NCBI RefSeq assembly: GCF_023715345.1
Contig: NZ_JAMBNY010000001.1
Span: forward strand, 992,001 to 1,056,000
DNA from: Paenibacillus camelliae
Lineage (GTDB): Bacteria; Bacillota; Bacilli; Paenibacillales; Paenibacillaceae
Length of the DNA: 64,000 nucleotides
Direction: 5' to 3'
Position numbers and translations under genes: made by a program. The notes under the pieces are model-generated. The model was not told the origin of the DNA. It was given only the letters and a program-made list of their open reading frames with translations, and did not search any database. Of the stretch, positions 9,276 through 18,228 are shown one piece after another; the first letter of the stretch is position 1, and every line of letters starts with the position of its first letter.

Positions 9276-9372
9276 AGTCGTCTAATCGGCCGATATATTG
9301 ACTTTCATCGCCAAATCATTTAGCGCTGAAGTTTTTAACATTCTAATGGTATTGGCTAAAATTTCTAATGTT

Positions 9373-9411
9373 AGATTACTCCAATAATTCCTATGTGTCA
9401 AGTAGGAATTA
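9373..9411 (-). promoter_or_regulatory. Promoter with TAATTCCTA dyad upstream of the sulfur operon
   Basis: On the minus strand TTGACA (complement of 9396-9401) and TAATCT (complement of 9373-9378) are spaced by exactly 17 bp. A perfect 9-bp inverted repeat, TAATTCCTA (9385-9393) and TAGGAATTA (9403-9411), covers the -35. From memory, GGAATTA dyads occur at targets of the cysteine repressor CymR in Bacillales; that match is an inference. Confidence 0.65.
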
Positions 9412-9416
9412 AACAA

Positions 9417-9456
9417 AAAAATAGTGCTGCTGTCTTTGAGCAACAGCAGCACTATT
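9417..9456 (-). terminator. Rho-independent terminator after ppnP
   Basis: A perfect 14-bp stem (AATAGTGCTGCTGT with its complement, arms 9420-9433 and 9443-9456), a 9-nt loop and a following run of T on the minus strand, directly after the ppnP stop. Confidence 0.9.
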
Positions 9457-9474
9457 AAGCATAAAATCAGCAGT

Positions 9475-9786
9475 CTACAGATAAGAGCAAACGTAATCTG
9501 TTACTTCCGTAACGACTAGCTTGAACTTTTCATTGGCCGCCACTTCGAATTGGCCCTCGCCTTTAATGTGAAGCCACTCGGCTTGTCCAGGCAGTAGCAC
9601 CTTTAATTCACCAGCTAATATTTCCATAATCTCAATTGTGTCAGTTCCAAACTCATACTCACCCGGCAGCATAATACCTAATGTTTTTTTCGTGCCATCA
9701 GGAAATACCACTGCACGACTTGTTACTTTTCCATCAAAATATACATTTGCTTTTTTGATAATTGAAACGTTATCGAATTGAGACAT
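9475..9786 (-). CDS. ppnP: Pyrimidine/purine nucleoside phosphorylase PpnP
   Basis: A 103-residue small cupin (old name DUF1255/YaiE). E. coli PpnP phosphorolyses several nucleosides to base and ribose-1-phosphate. The family pattern is clear: KANVYFDGKVTSRAVVFPDGTKKTLGIMLPG near the start (residues about 12-42, quoted in parts), then EIMEILAGELKVLLPG and EVAANEKFKLVV. Length is close to the 94 residues of E. coli. It has its own terminator downstream; the transketolase gene ends 40 bp upstream, so the two may share a transcript. Confidence 0.88.
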   Translation of the reverse strand: MSQFDNVSIIKKANVYFDGKVTSRAVVFPDGTKKTLGIMLPGEYEFGTDTIEIMEILAGELKVLLPGQAEWLHIKGEGQFEVAANEKFKLVVTEVTDYVCSYL

Positions 9787-9825
9787 TCGGAATTTCCCCT
9801 TTGCTGATTGAATCGTCGATTCTTA

Positions 9826-11838
9826 TTACACTAATGCTTTAATTTTGCTAACGACATTTTCCACAGTGAAGCCATATTCCTTGATTACGCGATCGCCAGG
9901 CGCTGAAGCACCAAACGTTTCGATACCAAGCACATCACCTTTGTCGCCAACATATTTATGCCAGCCCATTGGATGAGCCATCTCGATAGCAAGACGAGCT
10001 TTAACCTCAGGCAGAATAACAGAATCTTTGTACTCTTGAGACTGCTTGTCGAATAGCTCCCAGCTCGGCATGCTAATCACACGAACTGCGATTCCTTCTT
10101 CAGCAAGCGCTTTTTGAGCTGCAACTGCAAGCTGAACCTCAGAGCCTGTTGCAATAATTTGAGCAACTGGGTTTGCAGCATCGGACAGTACATAAGCACC
10201 TTTTTTAAGGTTTTCGCGAACTCCTTCAACGGTACCTTCAAGAATAGGAAGGTTTTGACGAGTAAGCACTAGCGCTACAGGAGCACCTGTGTTCTCAACA
10301 GCATACGCCCAAGCAGCGGATGTTTCATTCGCATCAGCAGGACGGATAACCGTTAGATTTGGAATAACGCGAATCGAAGCTAGCTGCTCGATTGGCTCAT
10401 GCGTAGGTCCATCCTCACCAACTGCAATAGAATCGTGTGTAAGCACGTAAATCGCAGGAATGTTCATTAGTGCTGATAGACGAGCCGCTGGACGCAGATA
10501 GTCGGTAAATACGAAGAATGTACCCGCGTAAACCTTAAGACCTGCATGTAGAAGCATTCCGTTCATAGCCGCAGCCATACCAAACTCACGTACACCGAAG
10601 TAAATGTTACGGCCAGAGTAGTCCTCAGGACCGAAGCTTGCTTCGTCATTAATATGAGTCATTGTAGAGCTTTCAAGGTCAGCAGATCCACCAACTAGGT
10701 TAGGCACCTGTTTTGCTAGACCGTTAATCGCTTTTCCGGAAGCTACACGAGTAGACATCGCTGCATCTTCTGCTTTATATGCAGGCAGCTCAGCATCCCA
10801 GTTTTGTGGAAGCGCACCAGTAGTAGCTAGCTCAAACTGCTTCGCAAGCTCTGGATGAGCAGCTTTATATGCTTCAAACATTGCACTCCACTGTGCATTC
10901 GCTTCTTCACCTTTTGCTTTCACTTCTGCAAAATGAGCGCGCACCTCGTCTGGCACGTGGAATTCATGATTCTCGTCCCACCCGTAGTATTGCTTAGTAA
11001 GCTTTGTTTCTTCAGCGCCTAGTGGTGAACCATGCGTACCGCCATGACCACCTTTTCCGCCTTTGTTAGGAGATCCATAGCCGATCATCGTTTTAACTTC
11101 GATCAATGTTGGCTTGCCTGTCTCAGCTTGAGCAGCTGCAACAGCTTCCTCAATTGCTGCAAGGTCGTTACCATCTTGTACACGAAGCACTTGCCAGCCA
11201 TAGCCCTCAAAACGGCTTTGTACTGTTTCGGAGTATGACAGTCCTAGCACACCATCTAGTGTAATGTCATTGGAATCATACAATACTACAAGCTTGCCAA
11301 GTTTTAAGTGACCTGCAAGAGAGGCTGCCTCATGTGAGATACCCTCCATCAAGTCGCCATCACCGCAAATCGCGTATGTAAAGTGATCAACAACCTTGAA
11401 TTGATCTTTATTATATGTTGCACCAAGCTGTGCTTCTGCCATAGCCATACCAACCGCCATCGCGATACCTTGTCCAAGTGGACCCGTAGTCGCATCTACA
11501 CCAGCCGTATGTCCAAACTCAGGATGTCCAGGAGTTTTTGATCCCCATTGACGGAATTGTTTAATCTCGTCTAGTGGAAGATCGTAGCCTGATAGATGTA
11601 GCAGGCTATACAACAGCATAGAACCATGACCTGCAGAAAGAACAAAGCGGTCACGATTAATCCAAGATGGATTTGCTGGATTGTGATTCATTTTTTTCGC
11701 AAAAAGCGTATACCCCATCGGTGCAGCACCCATCGGCATACCAGGATGACCCGATTTTGCTTTTTCAATTGCATCAATAGCTAATGTACGGATCGTGTTA
11801 ATGGATAACTGATCTATTGATTTTTGAGAAACAGTCAT
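9826..11838 (-). CDS. tkt: Transketolase
   Basis: A 670-residue thiamine-diphosphate enzyme of the non-oxidative pentose phosphate pathway, full length for the family. Visible motifs are [15 protein letters not shown] near the N-terminus, the thiamine site [19 protein letters not shown] with a following SND, HGSPLG, and the C-terminal part [20 protein letters not shown] (quoted in family-typical form) that carries the second substrate-binding region. A GGGAGG-type site precedes ATG 11838. It stands between purU and ppnP on the same strand. Confidence 0.96.
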   Translation of the reverse strand: MTVSQKSIDQLSINTIRTLAIDAIEKAKSGHPGMPMGAAPMGYTLFAKKMNHNPANPSWINRDRFVLSAGHGSMLLYSLLHLSGYDLPLDEIKQFRQWGSKTPGHPEFGHTAGVDATTGPLGQGIAMAVGMAMAEAQLGATYNKDQFKVVDHFTYAICGDGDLMEGISHEAASLAGHLKLGKLVVLYDSNDITLDGVLGLSYSETVQSRFEGYGWQVLRVQDGNDLAAIEEAVAAAQAETGKPTLIEVKTMIGYGSPNKGGKGGHGGTHGSPLGAEETKLTKQYYGWDENHEFHVPDEVRAHFAEVKAKGEEANAQWSAMFEAYKAAHPELAKQFELATTGALPQNWDAELPAYKAEDAAMSTRVASGKAINGLAKQVPNLVGGSADLESSTMTHINDEASFGPEDYSGRNIYFGVREFGMAAAMNGMLLHAGLKVYAGTFFVFTDYLRPAARLSALMNIPAIYVLTHDSIAVGEDGPTHEPIEQLASIRVIPNLTVIRPADANETSAAWAYAVENTGAPVALVLTRQNLPILEGTVEGVRENLKKGAYVLSDAANPVAQIIATGSEVQLAVAAQKALAEEGIAVRVISMPSWELFDKQSQEYKDSVILPEVKARLAIEMAHPMGWHKYVGDKGDVLGIETFGASAPGDRVIKEYGFTVENVVSKIKALV

Positions 11839-11919
11839 TTCAGTTTCCTCCCAAGGTTTTATCTTTTGTAAAAAAACGTCGTTTTTCGTTAATTACGTTG
11901 AATATTGTACCATCTATTT

Positions 11920-12801
11920 TTAATTAAATACAACTGTCTTGTTCTGATGGACAAGGATACGATCCTCAAGATGCCATTTGACAGCGCGAGCTAAAACAAC
12001 CTTCTCAATCGTACGACCAATACGCTTCAAATTCACAATATCATCACGATGTGTGACACGCTGCACATCTTGTTCAATAATCGGTCCTGCATCCAGCTCT
12101 TCCGTAACATAGTGAGCTGTTGCACCGATAATTTTTACGCCGCGTTTGTAAGCCTGTGCGTACGGACTTCCACCAATAAAGGCCGGTAGAAACGAATGAT
12201 GAATATTAATAATTCGATTTGGAAATTCCTCAATAAACTTTGGTGGAATAATCTGCATATATCGTGCAAGCACGATCAGATCCGCTTTGCCAGACACCAG
12301 CTCCAAATGCTTGCGCTCAGCCTCCGCCTTCGTATCTGCTGTAACCGGTACATGGTAATAAGGGATACCGAACGATTCCACTTGATCCTTCATATCTAAG
12401 TGATTACTGATGACCATCGTAATATCAGCATCGAGATCGCCAGATTTCCACTGCCAGAGCAGCTCATTCAAGCAATGATCCTCTTTGGATACGAAGATCG
12501 CCAGACGCTTTTTGCGGCTTGCACGGAATGTGCTCCATTTCATATCGAAGCGGTCAGCTACACGGCTAAAGTCCTCAACAATCGTTGGTAGCTCCTTCTC
12601 CAGATCCTTTAGATCAAATTCAAAGCGGATAAAGAACATTCCGCCCTCTGGGTTCATCGTATATTGGTCAGATTGTACGATGTTCGCGCCATGCTCATGT
12701 AAAAACTGTGATACGGTTGCCACTATACCAGGACGGTCAGGGCAGGAAATTAGCATTCTCGCTCGATTTTCGTATTCGCGAGATGGTTGAGTTTGTGACA
12801 T
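11920..12801 (-). CDS. purU: Formyltetrahydrofolate deformylase
   Basis: A 293-residue enzyme that hydrolyses 10-formyl-tetrahydrofolate to formate and tetrahydrofolate, balancing one-carbon pools and feeding formate to purine synthesis. An ACT domain is at residues about 15-90 (MLISCPDRPGIVATVSQFL). The C-terminal half is a formyltransferase fold with the catalytic signature IINIHHSFLPAFIGG and the aspartate in TEELDAGPIIEQD. Length and order match PurU. The gene follows nfo by 27 bp in the same direction. Confidence 0.95.
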   Translation of the reverse strand: MSQTQPSREYENRARMLISCPDRPGIVATVSQFLHEHGANIVQSDQYTMNPEGGMFFIRFEFDLKDLEKELPTIVEDFSRVADRFDMKWSTFRASRKKRLAIFVSKEDHCLNELLWQWKSGDLDADITMVISNHLDMKDQVESFGIPYYHVPVTADTKAEAERKHLELVSGKADLIVLARYMQIIPPKFIEEFPNRIINIHHSFLPAFIGGSPYAQAYKRGVKIIGATAHYVTEELDAGPIIEQDVQRVTHRDDIVNLKRIGRTIEKVVLARAVKWHLEDRILVHQNKTVVFN

Positions 12802-12828
12802 GATAACCTTCCTTTATCTACAATAATA

Positions 12829-13950
12829 TTAAAACTTATCTACGCCAGACAGCGCAGCAATTAAGCGTTTATTCACTTCGCTTTCGCTCAGCTCCGAGCT
12901 TAAGGCATTTCCTTCAATAATAAGATCGTATAAACGTTCCAGCGGCTCACGCGGGTCTGCCTTTTTCGCTTTTGCGTCCTTTTTAAGAAGCTCCCAAATC
13001 TCTGCCGTGAACTGCTGAGGGTTGATTTCCTTACCTGCAAAGAAATGGTTTAGACGTTCAACATCTTCAACAAATGACGGACCAAAATGCTCAGCAACAT
13101 TGCCGCGCAGCAGCGCAATCTCCACTTCATACATCGGTGCAGTCAGCTTAGAGTCCTTACCTATCCAAGGTGTCTCTAGAATAAATGGTCTACCTTTTAA
13201 CGCTTCATGATGGACGATATTATGGATCGTCTGGAAGCCAATATAGCCCGAGCCGATCGGTGCGTGTCGATCCTTATGCGCAGCGATGCTGTTTTTACTG
13301 TCGTTAATATGAACAACAGCGATACGATCAAGACCAACAATGCCATCAAACTGCTGAAGAACACCATCAAGATCATTGACAATATCATAGCCCGCATCGT
13401 GAATATGGCAGGTATCAAGGCAAACCGTTAATCGATCGTTGCGCTCCACCTTCTCGATAATTTGAGCAATTTCTTCAAAGGTACGACCAACCTCTGTTCC
13501 CTTTCCAGCCATCGTCTCCAGTGCGATGTTAACATTAGTCTCAGATGTACCCGATAGCACTTCATTCAAGCCCTCAGCGATGCGGGATATACCATAGGCC
13601 GCATCTTTATCCGTATAGGCGCCTGGATGAAGCACAATGTTTTTTACTCCTATGTAATCCGTACGACGAATTTCCTCCTGTAGGAAAGAAACTCCTAGCT
13701 CGTATGTATTATCCTTATATGATCCGAGATTCACAATATAAGGTGCATGCACTACAATCTCATGAATGCCTGCCTTCTCCATTAACGCCTTGCCTTCTTC
13801 AATGTACATGGATTCAATCGGCTTGCGGCGGGTATTTTGTGGTGCTCCCGTATAAATCATAAAGGTGCTAGAGTCATAGGTAACAGCTTCTTTTACAGCA
13901 GTAACTAGACCTTTATCTGAAAATGACACATGCGATCCAATTTTCAACAT
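12829..13950 (-). CDS. nfo: Deoxyribonuclease IV (endonuclease IV) with C-terminal extension
   Basis: An AP endonuclease of base-excision repair, with a TIM-barrel trinuclear zinc site. Core motifs are [74 protein letters not shown] and FILETPWIG, all containing the expected metal ligands. Bacillus Nfo is about 297 residues; here the core ends near residue 285 and about 85 extra residues follow (from [18 protein letters not shown] to GVDKF), charged and helical in appearance. Whether the tail is typical of the genus I cannot tell. Start ATG 13950 has a GGAG site. Confidence 0.92.
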   Translation of the reverse strand: MLKIGSHVSFSDKGLVTAVKEAVTYDSSTFMIYTGAPQNTRRKPIESMYIEEGKALMEKAGIHEIVVHAPYIVNLGSYKDNTYELGVSFLQEEIRRTDYIGVKNIVLHPGAYTDKDAAYGISRIAEGLNEVLSGTSETNVNIALETMAGKGTEVGRTFEEIAQIIEKVERNDRLTVCLDTCHIHDAGYDIVNDLDGVLQQFDGIVGLDRIAVVHINDSKNSIAAHKDRHAPIGSGYIGFQTIHNIVHHEALKGRPFILETPWIGKDSKLTAPMYEVEIALLRGNVAEHFGPSFVEDVERLNHFFAGKEINPQQFTAEIWELLKKDAKAKKADPREPLERLYDLIIEGNALSSELSESEVNKRLIAALSGVDKF

Positions 13951-14146
13951 GATATTTAACTCTCCTTCTGAGGCTAATTACACTTTATTGTAGTGCAAGC
14001 CTGCTGCATTCCGCAAGCGAAAAACAGCTTTATGGCTACATCTTACCCAACTTTCAACGATTCTAGCTAAAAAGGTGCCCAACCTGCAAGTTTCAGGCTA
14101 TAATGTCAAATAGGAATAGCAAATTTTCGATGAGGTGAACGAACAA

Positions 14147-14575
14147 ATGTCGGATTGGTTTATGTACTTCATTATATTTTGGGCAATCGTTATGCTCATT
14201 GCAATGGGCATCGGCGGATTCTTTATGTTCAGAAAGTTTTTGAAAATTATGCCGATGGGTGACGGTAAGTCTAAGCTCGATTGGCAAAACTACTGGGTTG
14301 AGCGAAGCCGCCATATGTGGACGGATGAAGCTAAGGAATTTTTAGCAGTGCTAGTCTCTCCTGTACCAACTCCTTTTCGAGATATCGCTTCGCACTCCAT
14401 TGCTGCACGGATTGGGCAGGTTGCCATAGAAAGCGGAGCAACAGAGGTTACGAAGGAGCACTGTATCGAAGGCTACATACGAGCGACGCCAAAGCGCGAT
14501 TATAAAAGCTTAATCTCGTTTCTAAACAAGAAGCAAATCGACTATAGCCGCTATGAGCATTTAATAAATAAATAG
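14147..14575 (+). CDS. DUF2621 membrane-anchored protein (YneK family)
   Basis: A 142-residue protein with one N-terminal transmembrane segment (about residues 3-25, FMYFIIFWAIVMLIAMGIGG) and a soluble domain. The stretch SKLDWQNYWVERSRHMW and the later EVTKEHCIEGYIRATPKRD fit the DUF2621/YneK family of Bacillales, whose function is unknown. The second part has a composition like the small light-independent reductase-type helical domains (PCP_red), with one conserved Cys. ATG 14147 is preferred over GTG 14135 because GAGGTG lies at the correct distance only for the former. Confidence 0.7.
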   Translation: MSDWFMYFIIFWAIVMLIAMGIGGFFMFRKFLKIMPMGDGKSKLDWQNYWVERSRHMWTDEAKEFLAVLVSPVPTPFRDIASHSIAARIGQVAIESGATEVTKEHCIEGYIRATPKRDYKSLISFLNKKQIDYSRYEHLINK

Positions 14576-14704
14576 AAATCCGCAACCTTTTCATAGTTTA
14601 CAGCGTATAAAGAGGTAGACTGTGCTAAGGATATACTTTTCATGTGGAGAAAAAACGTAAAGTATAATCAACAGGCTCATGAGAAGTAAGGAGGTGGCTA
14701 TTTA

Positions 14705-15220
14705 ATGAAATGGAAGAATAGAATGAAGCGCACAGCCACAACTACAAGTGCCATTCTAATCGCTCTAATGCTTGCTGCTTGTAGCGATAACAACAACAAT
14801 GCACCGACTACACCTACGGCTACACCAGACACAGAGCAAGAGCAAACCGATCAAGGGACTATTCCATCTGATAATTTGCCAGAGGACACTGGTGTACTTG
14901 ACCCAGGAACACTGACTCCAGGTCAGGATGATCAAGGTTCAGATTCAGAGGATGGCAACAATACATCCAACGATCCCGAACTAAATGAATCAATAAGTGA
15001 TGTTATTAAAGCTGAGGGCACATATATTGGTGCTGCTGATAGTCATACGGTAGAGATTCAAGTTGGCGAGAGTTATTTGGCGCTACAAGTTGACGAAGAC
15101 CTGCAGCATATTATCTCTGAATATCATGGTGACGAGGCGGTTAGCTTCGAATATGTAGAGAAAACATTCGGTGATTCTGGCACTAAGCAGTTATGGCTAG
15201 AGAGCATCGAAAAGAAATAA
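14705..15220 (+). CDS. Putative lipoprotein of unknown function
   Basis: A 171-residue exported protein. The signal peptide ends in the lipobox LMLAAC (Cys near residue 26), so it should be lipid-anchored. Residues about 28-100 are a low-complexity linker rich in Thr, Pro, Asp, Asn and Gln. A small C-terminal domain (about 105-171) begins EGTYIGAADSHTVEIQVG. I do not recognise this domain with certainty; it may be a short beta-barrel. AAGGAGG precedes ATG 14705, and the gene has its own terminator. Confidence 0.7.
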   Translation: MKWKNRMKRTATTTSAILIALMLAACSDNNNNAPTTPTATPDTEQEQTDQGTIPSDNLPEDTGVLDPGTLTPGQDDQGSDSEDGNNTSNDPELNESISDVIKAEGTYIGAADSHTVEIQVGESYLALQVDEDLQHIISEYHGDEAVSFEYVEKTFGDSGTKQLWLESIEKK

Positions 15221-15237
15221 TGCATCAACGATAGGTA

Positions 15238-15293
15238 ATCAAAAAACGTCGAATTCATATTCCTAAATGGAATTTAGAATTTGACGTTTTTTG
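15238..15293 (+). terminator. Rho-independent terminator after the lipoprotein gene
   Basis: Arms AAAAAACGTCGAATTC (from 15241) and GAATTTGACGTTTTTT (to 15292) form a long stem with one mismatch, ending in a T run on the plus strand. The A-rich left arm may also serve the minus strand. Confidence 0.8.
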
Positions 15294-15341
15294 TTACGAA
15301 TTTCTTTAACTTTTTGACATTGGCTGCTACTTATTAACGAA

Positions 15342-15671
15342 TTACCCCACTAGCTCGTAGATCGGCCCTTCTGTACTGGCGAGCTGCAGTTTGTCTCCTG
15401 CCTGCAGTGAATAAGCCTTATATGCAACCATGAGCTGGCCATTAAGATATGTTCCGTTACGTGAACCAACATCTTTCACCTGTAGCTTGCCTTGATTCCT
15501 TTCAAGCTCCAAATGTACCCGAGATACACCTTTCGCCACTTCCTGATAATGTACGCCTTCTTCTGCTCGGCCAATAAGAAAGATTGCTTCATCAATCATG
15601 ATTCTTACCTCTTCTCCCTGGAGGCTTCGAACAAATAGTGGCTGCTCGTTAAGCATAGCAGTAGCTTGCAA
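15342..15671 (-). CDS. FHA-domain protein, probably truncated at its N-terminus
   Basis: A 109-residue frame that is almost entirely one forkhead-associated phosphothreonine-binding domain: GR at 34-35, SRVHLELE at 50-57, KDVGSRNGTYLNG at 66-78 and an AGDKLQL strand. FHA domains usually sit at the end of longer proteins. The only upstream start is TTG 15671 with no ribosome site. The frame remains open without a start to about 15730 (reading DYNSLKFSQLQQSLSLQ), so I suspect the N-terminal part was lost where the AT-rich island begins. It may still be expressed, but this looks like a gene remnant. Confidence 0.65.
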   Translation of the reverse strand: MQATAMLNEQPLFVRSLQGEEVRIMIDEAIFLIGRAEEGVHYQEVAKGVSRVHLELERNQGKLQVKDVGSRNGTYLNGQLMVAYKAYSLQAGDKLQLASTEGPIYELVG

Positions 15672-16006
15672 TGATAAAGATTGCTGTAATTGGCTAAACT
15701 TTAATGAATTATAATCAGCAATTGGAGTTTACTTATTGCATTTGGTGATAATCGAGCTGATACGTACTTTTTTGCGTTCATTGAATTCTATTCTACCCCA
15801 TCTATATTTCAAAAGTAATATTGGAAATTTTTCCAAGTAATCGATCTTTTGTTCAAATAAATTGTACAGTGGTATATAGTGCTAACCACGAATATTAGTT
15901 AAGGTGTTTAAATACTTTTCTTTATATGGCTGCATGAAAGAAGGATTTCTCTAACAATTGTATAATAGTTAATTTAGTTCATTAATTCGTTGAGAGGAGT
16001 AGAAAA
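15672..16006 (+). other. Gene-free stretch at the left edge of the AT-rich island
   Basis: About 335 bp in which base composition drops sharply in GC. It holds the open 5' continuation of the FHA frame (to about 15730) and then nothing recognisable except the ribosome site GAGAGGAG at 15992 for the next gene. Confidence 0.5.
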
Positions 16007-16345
16007 TTGAAGGTAATTCTAGATATTGAGGATAATCTCCTATCTGAGATGCAGATGCATGCCGATATTGTTCAAGAGGATTTGAATGTGATGCTTAGTA
16101 ACATGTTTATTAAACAAGTACTAATTCCAAGTCAGTTACTTAGACAAGAACAACAGAAAGACGAATGCTCTGAGTTTGAATCTTTTCATGCACTATTTTA
16201 TGAATTTTTATCAGAGCTTGCCCACGATCCAAATAATCTAGAGTTCTATAAAGTCCTAATTAGGCTTAGAGATGAGCACCTTCAAAGCACTTATGTTTCA
16301 ACTGATCTATTTAAAACTTATAGGCAACTCAACTACAATATATAG
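16007..16345 (+). CDS. Hypothetical protein, AT-rich island
   Basis: A 112-residue acidic, mostly helical protein of unknown family. It begins MKVILDIEDNLLSEMQ, a strand followed by a helix reminiscent of small ribbon-helix-helix or antitoxin-like N-termini, but no firm match is seen. The TTG start at 16007 has an excellent GAGAGGAG site seven bases upstream, which supports real translation. A second ribosome site and a 10-codon frame (ATG 16357, ending TGA 16389) follow directly, suggesting a once longer operon whose next gene is broken. Confidence 0.5.
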   Translation: MKVILDIEDNLLSEMQMHADIVQEDLNVMLSNMFIKQVLIPSQLLRQEQQKDECSEFESFHALFYEFLSELAHDPNNLEFYKVLIRLRDEHLQSTYVSTDLFKTYRQLNYNI

Positions 16346-16797
16346 GAGAGATATTTATGAAACTCAATTCACAAAGTGCTGCATGGTGAAGTAAAAGAAA
16401 TCTAAAAAGATTACTTATAGTCAAAAAATCAGCACACAAACTAACTAGTATATGAAATAAAATGTAAAGAAAGTCAATTTTTATAAATTCATTTTGATTT
16501 TATGCACTAAAGGATGGTTATTCAAGCAGTAACTAATTTTGCATTTGATATTGACACGTGGTATCACAAATCCCTATAGACAATGTACCTGATGCTTAGC
16601 AACTAAGTATCTTTTTGTAGCTTATGAAGCTATTTTAATAAAAGATCATCTATTGTTTATTAGTACATTATTGTTAAAACGTGATGATGTTGCTTTGCTA
16701 TTCGAGTTTTTTACAAGATAGAATATAACAATTATATGAAAAAATTATATTTTTAGTAACAGAATGTGTGTGAATTAATTCTAGGAAGGAAAATCAT
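16346..16797 (+). other. 450-bp AT-rich intergenic stretch
   Basis: No gene longer than a few codons. At its left end an AGGAGAG site precedes ATG 16357, whose frame stops after ten codons; this looks like a broken gene start. The remainder shows no clear repeat or RNA structure by eye. The last bases carry AGGAAGG for the channel-like gene. Confidence 0.4.
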
Positions 16798-17727
16798 ATG
16801 CCATACAGTGAATTTCTAAAGATACTCCCCATGTTTTTTTTGTTTTTAGCTTTTTTTTTATTTTTTCTAATAAGGTTTACCAAGCATAAAAAAACAGTAA
16901 TGAAGTTTTCGATTAATTTATTACTAGTTTGCTTTGCAACTATTTTATTATTTTCATTCATTTATTTTGTTGCATTTGCTATTGATTTGAGTAATGGATC
17001 ATTGAGTGAGGAAACTAAAAACCAATTTTTATATTTTGAAGGAATTAATATTTCGGATTATAAAAACGATAAACATTTAATTTTCATTGATCTTATAAGT
17101 TATAGTACATCTGTTTTTTTTCACTTTAATTCGGAAATATCAATTACCGGTTATGGCCAAACTTTTGTTATAATTGAAAGCTTTCTAGGAATTTTATTAC
17201 CTATATTAATGACGATTCAGTTCTTGAAAAAAGATGCCAAAGAAGACACGGAGTTAGAAATATTAAAGATTTTATTATGTAATAATTGGAAGGTTTTATT
17301 TATAAGCCGCAAAAAAAATTCACTGAATTTCAAAAAAATTGTTCTTTATAGCTCATCTTTAAAGTTCAAATACTTATTAGTTAAAGATAATGATTTTATT
17401 GAAGAGTTAAGAAAAGCATTGCGAATTGATTGGGATTTAGCTAACCCCCAATTAATTCCATACTTCGTTCGAGAAATCAATAATGAAGTTTATCTTGATG
17501 ATGTTGATATAAGTAAAGATGTGTATAAAATCACAGGTGTTAATAGTCTTGTGAATTATGAGTATTACAAAATATTATTAGAGTACCTTAAACTTTTTTC
17601 TTCTAGCAAAAACTATTTCACATATTATGATGAGTTAATGTCACTAAGAGAACACACTGAACGTGAATTACATAAGTTAAATCTTAATCTAAATAACGAC
17701 ATTAATTCGTTAATTGATAAGGATTGA
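16798..17727 (+). CDS. Membrane protein with ion-channel-like pore module
   Basis: A 309-residue protein. Predicted helices are at residues about 7-27, 37-62 and 123-143. Between the last two, residues 94-122 look like a pore loop, and the stretch after it (TFVIIESFLGILLPILM) matches the inner helix of two-TM potassium channels (Ion_trans_2). By that alignment the selectivity filter TVGYG is replaced by SVFFHF (105-110), so potassium selectivity is unlikely. Residues 145-309 form a cytoplasmic alpha/beta-like domain I do not recognise. The SLATT-like gene follows after 15 bp, so the two probably act together. ATG 16798 follows AGGAAGG. Much lower GC than the flanks suggests transfer. Confidence 0.6.
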   Translation: MPYSEFLKILPMFFLFLAFFLFFLIRFTKHKKTVMKFSINLLLVCFATILLFSFIYFVAFAIDLSNGSLSEETKNQFLYFEGINISDYKNDKHLIFIDLISYSTSVFFHFNSEISITGYGQTFVIIESFLGILLPILMTIQFLKKDAKEDTELEILKILLCNNWKVLFISRKKNSLNFKKIVLYSSSLKFKYLLVKDNDFIEELRKALRIDWDLANPQLIPYFVREINNEVYLDDVDISKDVYKITGVNSLVNYEYYKILLEYLKLFSSSKNYFTYYDELMSLREHTERELHKLNLNLNNDINSLIDKD

Positions 17728-17742
17728 GGTATCAATTTAACC

Positions 17743-18228
17743 ATGACTAGACCTAATAATATTAAAAATGAAATATTAATACAAGGAAGAATAATTGCAA
17801 GGGATATAAATAAATATAATAGATTTGTTCAGTTATTTAATTATGTTCCAAAAATTATAAGCTGTATACTAGTTCTGATTGCTCTTTTTCAGTTGTTTAT
17901 TCCGATTCTATCTTCTAAGCTTTTTTCTATAGGTCTGTTAATAATAGCTTCGTTTTCTCTCATAATTGATTTATTAAGTAACCACTCAAAAACATTTAGT
18001 ATTGCATACAATCAATCTAATGAGCTATTATTAGCTTTAAAAGTGCTACATGACAGATATGTATATGAGATTAATACTGATGTCGATTTTATTATTTCTG
18101 AGTTGGATAGGATTAATAGATCTAAGATAGCAATTGATAAAAAGACTATTTTCGACAGAATTATTGATGTGGGGTCAGAAAAAGCCATTAATAATGATAG
18201 TCAATATTTTTGGTTAAAAAGTGATTGA
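17743..18228 (+). CDS. SLATT-like two-TM protein (candidate membrane effector)
   Basis: A 161-residue protein. An amphipathic N-terminal region (ILIQGRIIARDINKYNRF) precedes a tight hairpin of two transmembrane helices (about 35-56 and 58-78) and a helical C-terminal half with SIAYNQSNELLLALKVLHDRY. This layout matches SLATT domains, which comparative genomics predicts to be pore-forming effectors in bacterial conflict systems, usually paired with nucleotide-sensing or nucleotide-making proteins. The similarity is by pattern only, not by a search. Here the partner is the channel-like protein just upstream. The stop codon lies inside a perfect 22-bp inverted repeat. Confidence 0.5.
   Translation: MTRPNNIKNEILIQGRIIARDINKYNRFVQLFNYVPKIISCILVLIALFQLFIPILSSKLFSIGLLIIASFSLIIDLLSNHSKTFSIAYNQSNELLLALKVLHDRYVYEINTDVDFIISELDRINRSKIAIDKKTIFDRIIDVGSEKAINNDSQYFWLKSD

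Noticed and set aside
11868..11888. Possible terminator after purU
   Set aside because: The A/T-only stem around GTC is too weak to call; recorded only as possible.
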